Positions 47,913 to 57,340 of a stretch of DNA of 64,000 bases are shown in pieces. Location of the stretch: positions 744,001 through 808,000 of the forward strand of contig NZ_CP113942.1 of NCBI RefSeq assembly GCF_029392815.1, in the 5' to 3' direction. Numbering within the stretch: the stretch's first letter is position 1; each line of letters starts with the position of its first letter. The notes under the pieces were generated by a model, which was not told where the DNA came from, searched no databases, and worked only from the letters and a program-made list of their open reading frames with translations. The DNA is from Bifidobacterium sp. ESL0682. Lineage in GTDB: Bacteria; Actinomycetota; Actinomycetes; Actinomycetales; Bifidobacteriaceae. The translations under genes were made by a program, and so were the position numbers.

Positions 47913-48715
47913 ATGAGCGATTTGAACAACATGACTGTGGGATTCATCGGCTTCGGCAACATGGCGCAGGGCATTGCCAAAGGGCTGGTCAACGGGGAGT
48001 GATTTCCGGCTCGCAGATCGTCGCCAACTCCGGCCATTTTGAAAAAGCGCAATCTGCCGCCGCGGCCATCGGCGCCAAGGCCACGCATGCCGCCTCCGAG
48101 ACCGTTGCGGCCTCCGATGTCGTAGTCATCGCTGTCAAACCCAACCAGATTGAAGCTGCACTTGCCGATGTACTTGACGAGCTGAAGACTGACGACAAGT
48201 TCATCGTCTCCGTCGCAGCCGGCCGTAATCTTGACTGCTACCAGGAACTGCTTGGCGACAGCGCACATGTACAGTGCGTCATTCCCAACACCCCCATCGA
48301 GGTCGGTCAAGGCATTCTCGTCACCGAAAATGCCAACACGCTGACCGATACGCAACGCGATGTGTTCGAGGCGCTGTTCTCGCCGATCGCCCTGATTGAG
48401 CGCGTGGACACCCCGCTGATGGACATCGGCTCGTCCGTGGCAGGATGCGCACCGGCGTTTACCGCCATCTATATCGAGGCGCTCGCGGATGCCGGCGTGA
48501 AGTACGGTCTCAAGCGTGAGACCGCCTATCGTCTCGCCGCCAAGATGACCGAAGGCGTCGGTGCACTTTATATGGCTACTGGTACCAATCCCGGTGCGAT
48601 GAAGGACGCGGTCTGCTCGCCCGGCGGCACCACCATCAAAGGTGTCACCGAGTTGGAAAAGCAAGGCTTCCGTGGAGCGGTCATTTCCGGAGTCGATGCC
48701 ATACAGAACGGCTGA
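47913..48715 (+). pseudogene. proC: Pyrroline-5-carboxylate reductase, frameshifted
   Basis: Catalyses the last step of proline synthesis with NADPH. The N-terminus TVGFIGFGNMAQGIAKGL carries the dinucleotide motif. The rest shows DVVVIAVKPNQ, VSVAAGRNL, RVDTPLMDIGSSVAGCAPAF and the C-terminal signature KDAVCSPGGTTIKGV. The frame breaks at the G4 run 47994-47997; restoring one G joins LVNGG to VISGSQIVANSGHF. Everything else is intact, so a sequence error is likely. The ATG at 47913 follows GAAAGG. The coordinates give the reconstructed gene (about 268 residues). Confidence 0.88.
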
Positions 48716-48914
48716 GTCAGCTGGGAACGTTCTTGTCTTATTTTTTAAGATTGCGACATTGCCGGGTGTGATTATGCTTTTATTGCACGGTTAATCATCA
48801 TTGTGCAATTAATCTCACGGAATATCCCCGTATCCTCACCTGTCGGCATTAAAATAAAAGCAATCAGTACATTACGGCTGGCAAAAGGACGACAGGAATC
48901 GAGGGCACAACAGC

Positions 48915-49549
48915 ATGGGCAGGATACTTCTGGCGTCAAGTGCGCTTCCTGCCCTGCGCTCATTGCTCAGCGTGTTGCCTCAGCATCATGTCCAGCATTC
49001 CGGGTTGCGCATCGCCTATATTCCCACGGCCGACAAGCAAGGCATCTCTCGTTATGCGCGGCCGCTGATCCGGCACATGTTGCGTTCCGCAGGCTTCCGT
49101 GTGCATATGCTTGAAGTTGCAGGCGCCAGCTACGAGGAGATCCGTTATATCCTTTCGACCTGCGACATTATCTGGGTGGGTGGAGGCAACACTTTTTCCT
49201 GCTGCACGAGCTGAAACGTTCGGGCGCCGCCGATCTCATTGTCGAACAGGTCGCCGCAGGCAAGACCTACGTCGGAGTCTCTGCAGGGGCAGTCGTCGCC
49301 GGGCCGGACATCGAATACATCGGTGATATGGACAAGCGTAGTGCAGCGCCGTCGCTTCGGGATGTCACTGGGTTGCATCTGGTCGATTTCCGCGTGGTTC
49401 CGCATCTCGACAATCCCATCATGGGTCCTGCGGCTCGCGCCATTGCAGCTGCCGAACGCAAGGAAGGCCATTTCATCCGTACGTTGGCCGACGATTGGAC
49501 CGTTTTGGTCAAGGGCGAGAACGGCCACATTCATTTCCGCCGTCCTTAG
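48915..49549 (+). pseudogene. Peptidase E-like protein (S51 family), frameshifted
   Basis: A serine peptidase of the S51/peptidase E family, which cleaves Asp-Xaa dipeptides in characterised members. The first frame gives RILLASSALPALRSLL, AYIPTADKQG and IIWVGGGNTF. The continuation in the next frame gives FLLHELKRSGAADLI and the nucleophile motif YVGVSAGAVVAGPDIEY, then DNPIMGPAARAIAAAE. The break is at the T5 run 49193-49197; one added T gives NTFFLLHELK. About 212 residues after repair. The ATG at 48915 has only a weak AGGG upstream. No operon partner is evident. Confidence 0.82.
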
Positions 49550-49730
49550 CGCCATCATTATTCTCTTATTTTTGAGTCGGTTCTCGAGCTGTTTGTTCTT
49601 GAGCCGTTCATTGTCGAATTGGACTTCCCACCCCGATTTTGATTGTTTCATCTTCGTAGGGTGCATTGCGCCGTGGGATTTGAGCTGTCGTTGTCTCTTT
49701 CAACGTCCGGTTCGCCGGTAGACTTGAGGT

Positions 49731-50818
49731 ATGTCTTTAACTATCGGAATCGTCGGTCTGCCCAATGTCGGCAAATCCACCATGTTCAATGCCCTGACCC
49801 GCAACAATGTGCTTGCGGAAAATTATCCGTTCGCCACCATCGAGCCCAACACTGGCATCGTGCCGCTGCCCGACAAGCGTCTTCCCGTGCTCGCGGATTT
49901 GGTAGGCACTGAAAAGATTGTGCCGGCCACCGTCACCTTCGTTGATATCGCGGGCATCGTCAAGGGTGCCTCCGAGGGTGAGGGCCTGGGCAACAAGTTC
50001 TTGGCCAACATCCGTGAGGCCGATGCGATCTGCGAGGTCGTGCGCGCCTTCAAGGACGATGACATCGTTCATGTCAACGGCAAGGTTGACCCGTCCGACG
50101 ACATCGACACCATCAACACCGAACTTATGCTCGCCGACCTGCAGACCATTGAGAATGCGCTGCCGAAGCTCGAGAAGGAGCTGCGCGGCAAGAAGGTCAC
50201 GCAGGAGTACATGGACGCGGTTAAGAAGGCGCAGTCGATTCTCGAGGCGGGGAGACCATCGACCACGCCGCATCTGCCGGAAAGATTGACAAGGCCGACA
50301 TTTACGACCTGCACCTGATGACCGCCAAGCCGTTCATCTATGTCTTTAACGTCGACGACAGAGAGTTGGGTGACAAGGACTTCCAGAAGCAGCTTGCCGA
50401 TTCCGTGGCGCCTGCGCAGTCCATCTTCCTCAACGCTCAATTTGAATCAGACCTGACCGACCTCGACGAGGCCGATGCCCGTGAAATGCTCGCCGATGCA
50501 GGCCTGAAGGAATCCGGTCTCGACCAGTTGGCCCGAGTCGGCTTCGACGTGCTCGGTCTGCAGACCTTCCTCACCGCTGGTGTCAAGGAGGTGCGCGCCT
50601 GGCAAATTCATCAGGGTTGGACCGCCCCGCAGGCCGCCGGCGTCATCCACAGCGATTTCGAGCGTGGCTTCATCAAGGCCGATATCGTCTCCTACGACGA
50701 TTTCGTCGCCGCCAAGGGCAGCATGAACGAAATCAAGGAGGAAGGCAAGCTCCGTCAGGAGGGCCGCGACTACGTGATGCAGGACGGCGACATCGTAGAC
50801 TTCAAGTTCAACGTGTGA
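49731..50818 (+). pseudogene. ychF: Ribosome-binding ATPase YchF, frameshifted
   Basis: An Obg-family P-loop ATPase that binds ribosomes. It shows the P-loop [14 protein letters not shown], the family-specific [12 protein letters not shown], switch [19 protein letters not shown], and, after the break, the NMxD-equivalent KPFIYVFNVDD and the TGS domain ending DGDIVDFKFNV. The frame is lost at the G4 run 50249-50252; adding one G gives [20 protein letters not shown]. About 364 residues after repair, normal length. TAGACT ends 6 bases before the ATG and could serve a leaderless transcript. The intact remainder argues for a sequence error. Confidence 0.9.
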
Positions 50819-51195
50819 GTTTGCAAAAGTCTATCTGCTAAGAGTGGCCCGATATTTCTGGATTGGGTCACTCTTGCTATCTCAAGACCATCGAAGTTTA
50901 AAAGTTTCGAATAAATTTATGCAAAAATGAAAGGTGTTTTATGCTAAAGCTTTTAGTTCTACGAATCAGTTTGTTATGAAATAATGAACTTAATCAATAG
51001 AATACTAGTGCTTAAATTGACAAGTAGTGAGAATATACGCCTATTGCCACAAAACGAGACTTGCGGATTATCGTGCAACATTTTGCGGTGCAGCGTAAGT
51101 TGCTGAGGATGTAGGTCAGATAATACGTAAGTTCCCTTAAACCAAATTTGCCATATTGATTGAGTGCAAATAAATACTATAGTATTGGAAAATAA
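50819..51195. other. AT-rich intergenic region
   Basis: 377 bases, markedly more AT-rich than the flanks, from ychF to the orphan gene. No terminator of note and no supportable gene; the - strand open frame at 50974-51354 has no ribosome site or family likeness. Confidence 0.4.
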
Positions 51196-52222
51196 ATGTC
51201 TTCTGTAGAGAATCAACATAGGCAGCGTTTTGCTGTTATTAAGCAATGGTCGATATCTGGCATAGAGCGACCAAGAGAAAGTTTTTATGTCGAAGAAGAA
51301 TTCAAGCAGCGACTCCGGGAAAATGATTGCGATACGTTCTTTAAACCGGTTCAATTAAATGATTCAGAGGATATGCATTACAACTTGGAAGTGAGCTATC
51401 TAATAGATGCATTTGATGAGTTGCCTCATCGAGTAGATCTAGCTTTTGATTCGGCGTGGAAGGCACTGGAATCAGCATTGTCATTCAATTACTCCTCGGG
51501 CAATACTACTGAAAATCTTAATCAATTTGTTAATGAGGACTTTTTAGAGAGCAATGACATATGTGACCTTCTTTGTAAGAATATCCCCATTCAGTCATGT
51601 GAATACCTTTACAATCGTTTGATTGAAGATTCTTGTAGAGAAGATGCTGAAAAAGAAAAAGCGGAAAAGGAAGAAGTAAAAACCGGGAAAAATAAAAGCA
51701 AAATGACAGATGCAGATCGTTTGTTCAATAGGTTGAAGCTCAAAGAGAATCTTGGGATTGGTGAACTTATCCGTGTCTTAAAAGGACGGTATAAGAACGG
51801 TAACGGTCAACGCTGTGAGGTACATAATGGTCCAAGATTTATAAAAAAGTGCTGAATAAAGAAAGCAATATCGCGCTTCGTGAAAATGAACCTAAGGGAG
51901 AATCGAGGCGCGGCAAATCTTTTCTTGTTCTGCTGCAGAGCGAAGGCGTTTATTGATTTCTGGGCTCTTATACACTTTCCGGTGTGACCGATTCCATGGC
52001 GATTCTCTTTCTCCTTTCCTTAGTAGTAAGGCATCTATTAAAACCTATACTCATCCATATTTTTCCTTCATTGCTTCCTATTATTTGTTGCTTTGTTTGT
52101 GGGTTAAAAAAATGCCTGAAGTGCTGAATACGGATTTTGGGGGTGTGCAGAGTTCCCTAAAAGAAAACCTTACTCGTGCGGAAGCTATCTTTGGAAAAGA
52201 TTGGAATGAAGGTTTAGGTTAA
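51196..52222 (+). pseudogene. AT-rich orphan gene of unknown function, probably frameshifted
   Basis: I do not recognise this gene. One open frame (51196-51855) encodes 219 residues, including VSYLIDAFDELPHRVDLAFD, a Lys/Glu-rich coiled stretch (about 155-175) and a C-terminal RLFNRLKLKENLGIGELIRVLKG. If the A6 run at 51843-51848 lacked one A, the frame would continue as KKVLNKESNIALRENEPKGESRRGKSF. After a second slip near 51925-51945 it would run on through LLISGLLYTFRCDRFHGDS, a hydrophobic SFIASYYLLLCLWVKK, and end at 52222. The pieces read like one soluble protein of about 340 residues. Base composition differs sharply from the chromosome, suggesting acquisition. The joins are inference. 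Confidence 0.5.
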
Positions 52223-52419
52223 TTAATATCAGCTATTATTTAATTATGACAATGAACTTTGATTCGTGCGAATGGTGGAAACACTGAATAGATGAAGAAA
52301 GCGTGATAATAGGCTTTGCTTCGTTCGCTCTGTCCGCGTAAATCAGTTTTATGGCATGATGATGGTGATGGGGATTCATCAATAACGATGGATATTAAAA
52401 CCTTTCGAAAGGAATCGAC

Positions 52420-53106
52420 ATGGCTAATGAGCGACGAGTAGTGATTTTGGGCGGGCATGGCAAGGTGGCACTGCTGGCAGAGCCGAAACTGAAAGAGGCC
52501 GGGTTTGCGGTGGATGCGGTCATCCGCAATCCTGCACAGTCCGATGATGTACGCAAGGCTGGCGCGAATCCGGTGGTCTTCGATATGGAACATGCCAATG
52601 TCGACAGCTTCGCGGGCCTGTTCGAAGGCGCCGTTGCCGTCGTGTTCTCGGCCGGTGCCGGCGGCGGGGATGCCGTCCGTACCCATGCTGTTGATTACCA
52701 GGCAGCGGTCAATGCGATGGATGGTGCCGAAAAGGCTGGTGTGCGTCGTTTTGTGATGGTTTCCTATGACACCGCCGACCGCGATCCGCAGAAGATGGGT
52801 TGGCCTGAATCGTTCGTCCCGTATGCGCAGGCCAAGCACGATGCAGACGCACATTTGCGTGATTCCTCGCTCGAATACACGATTCTCGGGCCTGGTATGC
52901 TCACGCTCGAGCCGGAAACCGACAAGATCGTCTTGACTGATGACCACACGATGATTGACGGCAAGCCGGCAACCAGCGGGCAGCGTGCGACTTCACGCGG
53001 CAACGTCGCGGCGGTTATCGCTCGTGTGCTTTCGGCGGATGTCGCCAAGCGCAAGACCATTGCTTTCTATGACGGTGACAAGCCGATTGACGAGGTCCTT
53101 GTCTAA
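52420..53106 (+). CDS. NAD(P)-binding atypical SDR family protein
   Basis: A 228-residue Rossmann protein of the NmrA/YwnB-like atypical short-chain reductase group. The N-terminal nucleotide motif is VVILGGHGKVALLAEPKLK, followed by VIRNPAQSDDVRKAGA, VVFSAGAGGGDAVRTHAVDY, RFVMVSYDTADRD and TILGPGMLTLEPE. The usual YxxxK catalytic pair is replaced by YAQAKHDAD, which retains Tyr and Lys. Such proteins can be NADPH sensors or sugar-nucleotide epimerase-like enzymes. GAAAGGA precedes the ATG. It is the first ordinary-composition gene to the right of the AT-rich island. Confidence 0.8.
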   Translation: MANERRVVILGGHGKVALLAEPKLKEAGFAVDAVIRNPAQSDDVRKAGANPVVFDMEHANVDSFAGLFEGAVAVVFSAGAGGGDAVRTHAVDYQAAVNAMDGAEKAGVRRFVMVSYDTADRDPQKMGWPESFVPYAQAKHDADAHLRDSSLEYTILGPGMLTLEPETDKIVLTDDHTMIDGKPATSGQRATSRGNVAAVIARVLSADVAKRKTIAFYDGDKPIDEVLV

Positions 53107-53399
53107 GCCTTGCAAAAAGGAAATCGGATATTCGGTGTTCGGATATTCAAGATTTGGGAAAGTGCCGCGACGTCAGATTCGATGCGGCATTTCCTGTTTC
53201 TGGAATGCATGCAAGAATTCAACGCATTCAAGGATTCTTTTTCAGGGCCATGATGACGATGGCATAACGTTTCCGGAACAAAGCTGGCTTCAATAAAACA
53301 GATATTCGTTCGTGCATTTCGAATTTTCAGCCTTGCGATTATGGTTAAATTGAATGGACGAGGCATTGTTTCACTTAAGAGAAGAAAGGCTCACCGACA

Positions 53400-53609
53400 A
53401 TGGAACAGAAACAGTACGTATGTGAAAAGTGCGGTTGTCAGCATTACACCTCCGACCAGTTCCAGGCCACGGGCGGCGAGTTCGCCAAGCTGTTCAACGT
53501 ACAGAACAAGAAGTTCATCACCGTCAGCTGCACACAATGCGGCTACACCGAGCTTTACCGTGCCGAGACCGACGCGGGCATGAACGTTCTCGATTTTCTG
53601 ATGAGCTGA
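53400..53609 (+). CDS. Small zinc-ribbon protein
   Basis: A 69-residue protein with two CxxC knuckles, YVCEKCGCQHY at the N-terminus and VSCTQCGYTELY near 43-54. This pattern fits the zinc-ribbon nucleic-acid-binding family formerly DUF2082. The C-terminus MNVLDFLMS is also family-like. GAAAGGCTCACCGACA precedes the start, with AAAGG 10 bases away. Function unknown; possibly a nucleic-acid-binding accessory protein. Confidence 0.75.
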   Translation: MEQKQYVCEKCGCQHYTSDQFQATGGEFAKLFNVQNKKFITVSCTQCGYTELYRAETDAGMNVLDFLMS

Positions 53610-53673
53610 TATCTGTCATTCCGATTCGGCCTGCGCTAGTCTGGGCATATAAAGGCCAAAAGGAGCGGAAAAT

Positions 53674-54030
53674 ATGACGATTGCGCTGAAACGAATGTAT
53701 GAAGCGGCCGAGGATTCGGATGGATACCGTGTGTTGGTCGATAGACTTTGGCCGCGCGGGATTTCGAAGGTGAACGCCAAGCTTGATTTGTGGCTCAAGG
53801 AGATTGGTCCAACCACCGAGCTGCGTCAATGGTTCGGCCATGATCCTGTCAAATTCGATGAGTTTGCAGATAAATATCGCAAGGAACTTGACGGCAACGC
53901 TGATGTGGTCGGCAAGCTGGTCGCGATTTGCCGTGAACAGCCGAAAGTCACATTGCTATATGGGGCTAAGGATGCGGAACACAACCAGGCCGTGGTGCTG
54001 AGGGATTATCTGCATCGTCATCTTAAATAG
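53674..54030 (+). CDS. DUF488 family protein
   Basis: A 118-residue YeaO-type DUF488 protein. The diagnostic motif RVLVDRLWPRGISK lies at about 19-32, followed by WLKEIGPTTELRQWFGHDP and VTLLYGAKDAEHNQAVVL. The family is widespread and unassigned; conserved Arg, Trp and Asp residues suggest a small-molecule or nucleic-acid binding pocket. AAAAGGAG lies upstream of the ATG. It follows the zinc-ribbon gene by 64 bases and could be cotranscribed. Confidence 0.85.
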   Translation: MTIALKRMYEAAEDSDGYRVLVDRLWPRGISKVNAKLDLWLKEIGPTTELRQWFGHDPVKFDEFADKYRKELDGNADVVGKLVAICREQPKVTLLYGAKDAEHNQAVVLRDYLHRHLK

Positions 54031-54201
54031 GGGATTCATGCCCACTGCGGCTCGCCAATTTTGTGCCGGCATTATCGCCATCTCGGATTTGCTTCGGTAG
54101 GTTTATCTGTCGATGGATTGCATGTTTCGATGTAGTAAACTTCATAGAAAAATCCGTATTTAGGCCGTGTGGCTTTGTCTGTACAGCGTATGATTGAAGC
54201 C

Positions 54202-54627
54202 ATGGCGACAGTGACGTTATCGATTCCGAGGGCACGGCGGCGTGAACGTGCCATTTCCGACTACTTCGACATGTGGGTGACGCGCGATTTCGACAAGCTC
54301 GATGCGTATTTCGCTCCTGATTGTATCTATGAGCAAAGCAATGGTCACATCTACGAAAACCGCAATCAAGTTCATCACTGGATTGAGGATTCGCTTGATC
54401 ATCAGACTGTAACGACGTGGAGGATAGCAACTTTCACCCATGCACGCGGCCGCGAGGGGCAGCCGTCGATTACTGTCTTCTGGACATTTGCGGCCAAGAA
54501 CGACGATGGCAGCGACGATGCGTTCGATGGTGTATCGGTCTTTGAGTTCAACCGTCAGAACAAGATCAAGCGTGTTCGCGAATATCACGCGAAGCATCGT
54601 CGCGATTGCCCATACAAGGGTGAATAG
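54202..54627 (+). CDS. NTF2-like (SnoaL-type) small protein
   Basis: A 141-residue protein with the SnoaL/NTF2-like alpha+beta fold: helix ERAISDYFDMWVTRDFDKLD, strand YFAPDCIYEQSNGHIYENRN, then HHWIEDSL and the late strands ITVFWTFAAKNDDG and VSVFEFNRQNKIKRVREYHA. The fold is used by isomerases, hydrolases and ligand-binding proteins, so function is open. The start is uncertain: ATG at 54202 is favoured, with ATG at 54190 and GTG at 54169 in frame, none with a strong ribosome site. Confidence 0.72.
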   Translation: MATVTLSIPRARRRERAISDYFDMWVTRDFDKLDAYFAPDCIYEQSNGHIYENRNQVHHWIEDSLDHQTVTTWRIATFTHARGREGQPSITVFWTFAAKNDDGSDDAFDGVSVFEFNRQNKIKRVREYHAKHRRDCPYKGE

Positions 54628-54788
54628 AAGCAAACAACCTAATAGCGTTGAGATTCAGAAGAAACGGGTCATCGCCAATAGCGATTGACCTGTTTCTCTG
54701 TTTGGTTCTTCTTTGCGTTGTCTGTGCGATAATGGGGGAAGATAGGCAATAGAAATCAACAGATGGAAACGAAAACGAGGTTTGGCAT

Positions 54789-55600
54789 ATGGGCATGCCA
54801 ATGGATTTGTATGTGATTCGGCACGGGGAGTCGGAGGCGAATGTCATCGTCAAAGCGGGGAGCACGGTGACAACTCGCTGTTTACCCAGGACAACGTCAC
54901 TGTCCCCGATCGTTCGTGGAGGCTGACGGCAACGGGACGTAAGCAGGCCTATTGCATCGGTCGCTGGCTGGTCGAGCAACAGCAGCTTTTCGACCGCTAT
55001 CTGGTGTCTCCTTACGTGCGCACCCGCGAGACTGCGGCGACCATGGCGCTGCCCAAGGCCAAATGGGAGGAGACCCGCGTGCTGCGCGAGCGTTCGTGGG
55101 GCGAGATCAGCACAGTGACCCAGGATATGTTCAAGAACAACTACGAGCGCAACTGGATGTTCAAGAAAACCGATCCGCTCTACTGGCGCCCGCCGGCCGG
55201 CGAATCGCTGGCCGATGTGGCTGAAAACCGCGTCCATAATCTGCTGACGTCGCTGAACCGCCGTGCCGAAGCACAGTCCGTCATCGCGGTCACCCATGGC
55301 GATTTCATGCTTTCGCTGATGCTGACCCTCGAAGACCTTTCCGACGAGGAGTTCCTGCGGCGTGCCGACAGCGACAGCTGGAAAATCACCAACTGCACCT
55401 GCCTGCACTATTCGCGGCGTGACCCACACACCGGCCTTACCGATGAGCGCATTCGTTTCGAACAGACTGCGCGCCCGGTCTATGACAAGGACACCGGCCG
55501 CTGGGTGGTAAAGGTCGACCCGTGGCGCGAGTTCCAGCGCCCCTTCCTCTCCAACGGCGACTTGGTGGACGTCGTCCAGTCCGTGAATCCTCATTTGTGA
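54789..55600 (+). pseudogene. Histidine phosphatase family protein (phosphoglycerate mutase-like), frameshifted
   Basis: The N-terminus MDLYVIRHGESEANV carries the phosphohistidine RHG motif. The main part, in another frame, gives RLTATGRKQAYCIGRWL, VSPYVRTRETAATM, LRERSWGEI and the second catalytic histidine in IAVTHGDFMLSLM. The break is at the G4 run 54857-54860; one added G gives KAGEHGDNSLFTQDN. The protein (about 270 residues) is longer than cofactor-dependent phosphoglycerate mutase and may be a phosphatase of another substrate. The ATG at 54789 follows CGAGG; later in-frame ATG codons at 54795 and 54801 are possible. Confidence 0.8.
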
Positions 55601-55728
55601 AATAATCGACACGCTGATGTCAGGGGTGTCGCTAAAATGTCCCAAGGCGCGCGACGAAAGCAAAAGCCGCGTGGCAAATCCCCTATTTTCAATTAGTGGC
55701 GGAAGTATGCCTAAAAGGAGAGTCAAGG

Positions 55729-57012
55729 ATGGGCAACATGTTCACCTGGAAACTGCATGGCGACGGCAAAACGTTGAATCCCGGAGAGGTGGTCGACCCT
55801 GACGAGCGCATGACGTGGGGCCGAACGGCAGGCATTGGTGCCCAGCACGTCATCGCGATGTTCGGCGCGACGTTCCTCGTTCCGATTCTGACGGGCTTCG
55901 ATCCGTCCACGACGTTGTTCTTCACAGCAATGTCGACGGCGTTGTTCCTGTTGATCAATAAAAATGAGCTACCCAGTTATTTGGGTAGCTCATTTGGTTT
56001 TATAGCCCCGATTGTCGCGGTCACCACCGCCCACAAGGGCATCGCCGTGGCCAGCTTTGGCATCATGGTCACCGGCATGCTGCTGGCACTGATTGGTCTG
56101 TTGGTGCACTTTGCCGGCGCCAAGTGGATCGACATCATCATGCCGCCGGTGGTCAACGGTGCCATCGTCGCCATCATCGGCTTTAACCTCGCCCCTTCGG
56201 TGTGGAACAATTTCCAGAAGGCCCCGGACACCGCTGTCGTCACGTTGGCTGCCGTCCTGCTCATCGCGATGCTGTTCAAAGGTCTGCTCGGTAGACTGAA
56301 CATTTTGCTTGGTGTCTTGGTCGGCTATGCCTACGCCTGCTTCCGCGGGCAGGTAGATTTCGCTGCGGTCGGCAAGGCTGCATGGATCGGTTTCCCGCAC
56401 TTCCACCTTCCGCAGGCTGACTTCTCCGTGCTGCCCATGTTCATCCCTGTGGTCATGGTACTGATAGCCGAAAATGTTGGCCACGTCAAGTCCGTCGCGC
56501 AGATGACCGGCCACAACTATGACGACCACATCGGCACCGCCCTCTTCGCCGACGGCTTGGGCACTGCCATCGCCGGCTTCGGCGGCGGCTCCGGCACCAC
56601 CACTTACGGTGAGAACATCGGCGTGATGTCCGCCACCCGCGTCTATTCCACGGCCGCCTACTGGTGCGCTGCTGCCTTCGCGCTGATCCTGAGCCTCTGC
56701 CCGAAGTTCGGTGCCATCATCAACACGATTCCCGCTGGCGTGCTCGGTGGTGTGACCACCCTGCTCTACGGCATGATTGGTATGGTCGGCGTGCGCATCT
56801 GGGTCGACAACCACGTCGACTTTGGCAAGCCCTTGAACAACATGACCGCCGCCGTGACGATGATCATCGGTATCGCCGACTTCGGATTCGCCATCAATGG
56901 CGTCAAGTTCAACGGCATCGCCATCGGCACCGTCGCGGTGCTCGTGATCTACCACGGTCTGCGCGCCATCGGTCGTGCCACCGGCGCCATTCCCAAGGAT
57001 GATGGCGAGTGA
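55729..57012 (+). CDS. Uracil/xanthine permease (NCS2 family)
   Basis: A 427-residue proton-coupled nucleobase importer of the UraA branch, about 14 membrane segments. Motifs are AQHVIAMFGATFLVPILTGF near the N-terminus, LPSYLGSSFGFIAP in helix 3, VLIAENVGHVKSVAQMTGHN with the substrate-binding glutamate, and GFGGGSGTTTYGENIGV with the second conserved glutamate. AAAAGGAG precedes the ATG. A perfect 14-bp inverted repeat sits inside the helix 3 coding region at 55962-55995. It ends at a strong terminator. Confidence 0.92.
   Translation: MGNMFTWKLHGDGKTLNPGEVVDPDERMTWGRTAGIGAQHVIAMFGATFLVPILTGFDPSTTLFFTAMSTALFLLINKNELPSYLGSSFGFIAPIVAVTTAHKGIAVASFGIMVTGMLLALIGLLVHFAGAKWIDIIMPPVVNGAIVAIIGFNLAPSVWNNFQKAPDTAVVTLAAVLLIAMLFKGLLGRLNILLGVLVGYAYACFRGQVDFAAVGKAAWIGFPHFHLPQADFSVLPMFIPVVMVLIAENVGHVKSVAQMTGHNYDDHIGTALFADGLGTAIAGFGGGSGTTTYGENIGVMSATRVYSTAAYWCAAAFALILSLCPKFGAIINTIPAGVLGGVTTLLYGMIGMVGVRIWVDNHVDFGKPLNNMTAAVTMIIGIADFGFAINGVKFNGIAIGTVAVLVIYHGLRAIGRATGAIPKDDGE
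55962..55995. repeat. Perfect inverted repeat inside the uracil permease gene
   Basis: AAATGAGCTACCCA (55962-55975) and TGGGTAGCTCATTT (55982-55995) with a 6-base loop, then GGTTTT. It lies wholly in coding sequence for NELPSYLGSSF and uses codons unlike the rest of the gene (CTA, AGT, TTG, AGC, TCA, ATA). Confidence 0.8.
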
Positions 57013-57062
57013 GTGCCTGATGATTCGGTCGAATATGAATTGACATATTTCGACTGCAAATT

Positions 57063-57096
57063 ATCGGCTGGATGACGAAACTGTCATCCAGCCGAT
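57063..57096 (+). terminator. Terminator after the uracil permease gene
   Basis: ATCGGCTGGATGAC (57063-57076) and GTCATCCAGCCGAT (57083-57096), a perfect 14-bp stem with a 6-base loop, followed by TGCGTTT. Confidence 0.8.
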
Positions 57097-57183
57097 TGCG
57101 TTTCGGTAGTTTGAGGATATTTATAGTCAGGGAACGTGTTTGTCATGATTCAATCAAGACCATAGTCTGCGATGGCTGCAATC

Positions 57184-57240
57184 GAAACGTTTCCGGTTTG
57201 ACGATACTGTTATAGATACTGTGATTTATGTAATAGATAC
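57184..57240. promoter_or_regulatory. Operator candidates before gntK
   Basis: A perfect palindrome GAAACGTTTC (57184-57193) of the LacI-family type is followed by two copies of ATAGATACT (57212-57220 and 57232-57240) spaced exactly 20 bases, about two helix turns. Confidence 0.45.
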
Positions 57241-57266
57241 TACCTTTATAAAAATGGGTCATTCTT

Positions 57267-57295
57267 TTGACAAATGGTTTTTAGAGTCATATAGT
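57267..57295 (+). promoter_or_regulatory. gntK: Consensus promoter of gntK
   Basis: TTGACA (57267-57272), a 17-base spacer and TATAGT (57290-57295), 45 bases before the gntK start. Confidence 0.75.
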
Positions 57296-57340
57296 TAATC
57301 TCCGTCAGTTGTCCAATGCGAGGATGCAGGAGAGTTAAAT

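Larger units (their letters stand above)
57013..57340. other. Control region of the gluconate locus
   Basis: 328 bases containing the uracil permease terminator, then a palindrome, a direct repeat and a consensus promoter listed separately. No gene supported. Confidence 0.6.

Noticed and set aside
50974-51354. Open frame on the - strand in the AT-rich region
   Set aside because: No ribosome site, no family-like pattern, and it overlaps the better + strand gene; AT-rich DNA gives fewer stops on that strand by chance.
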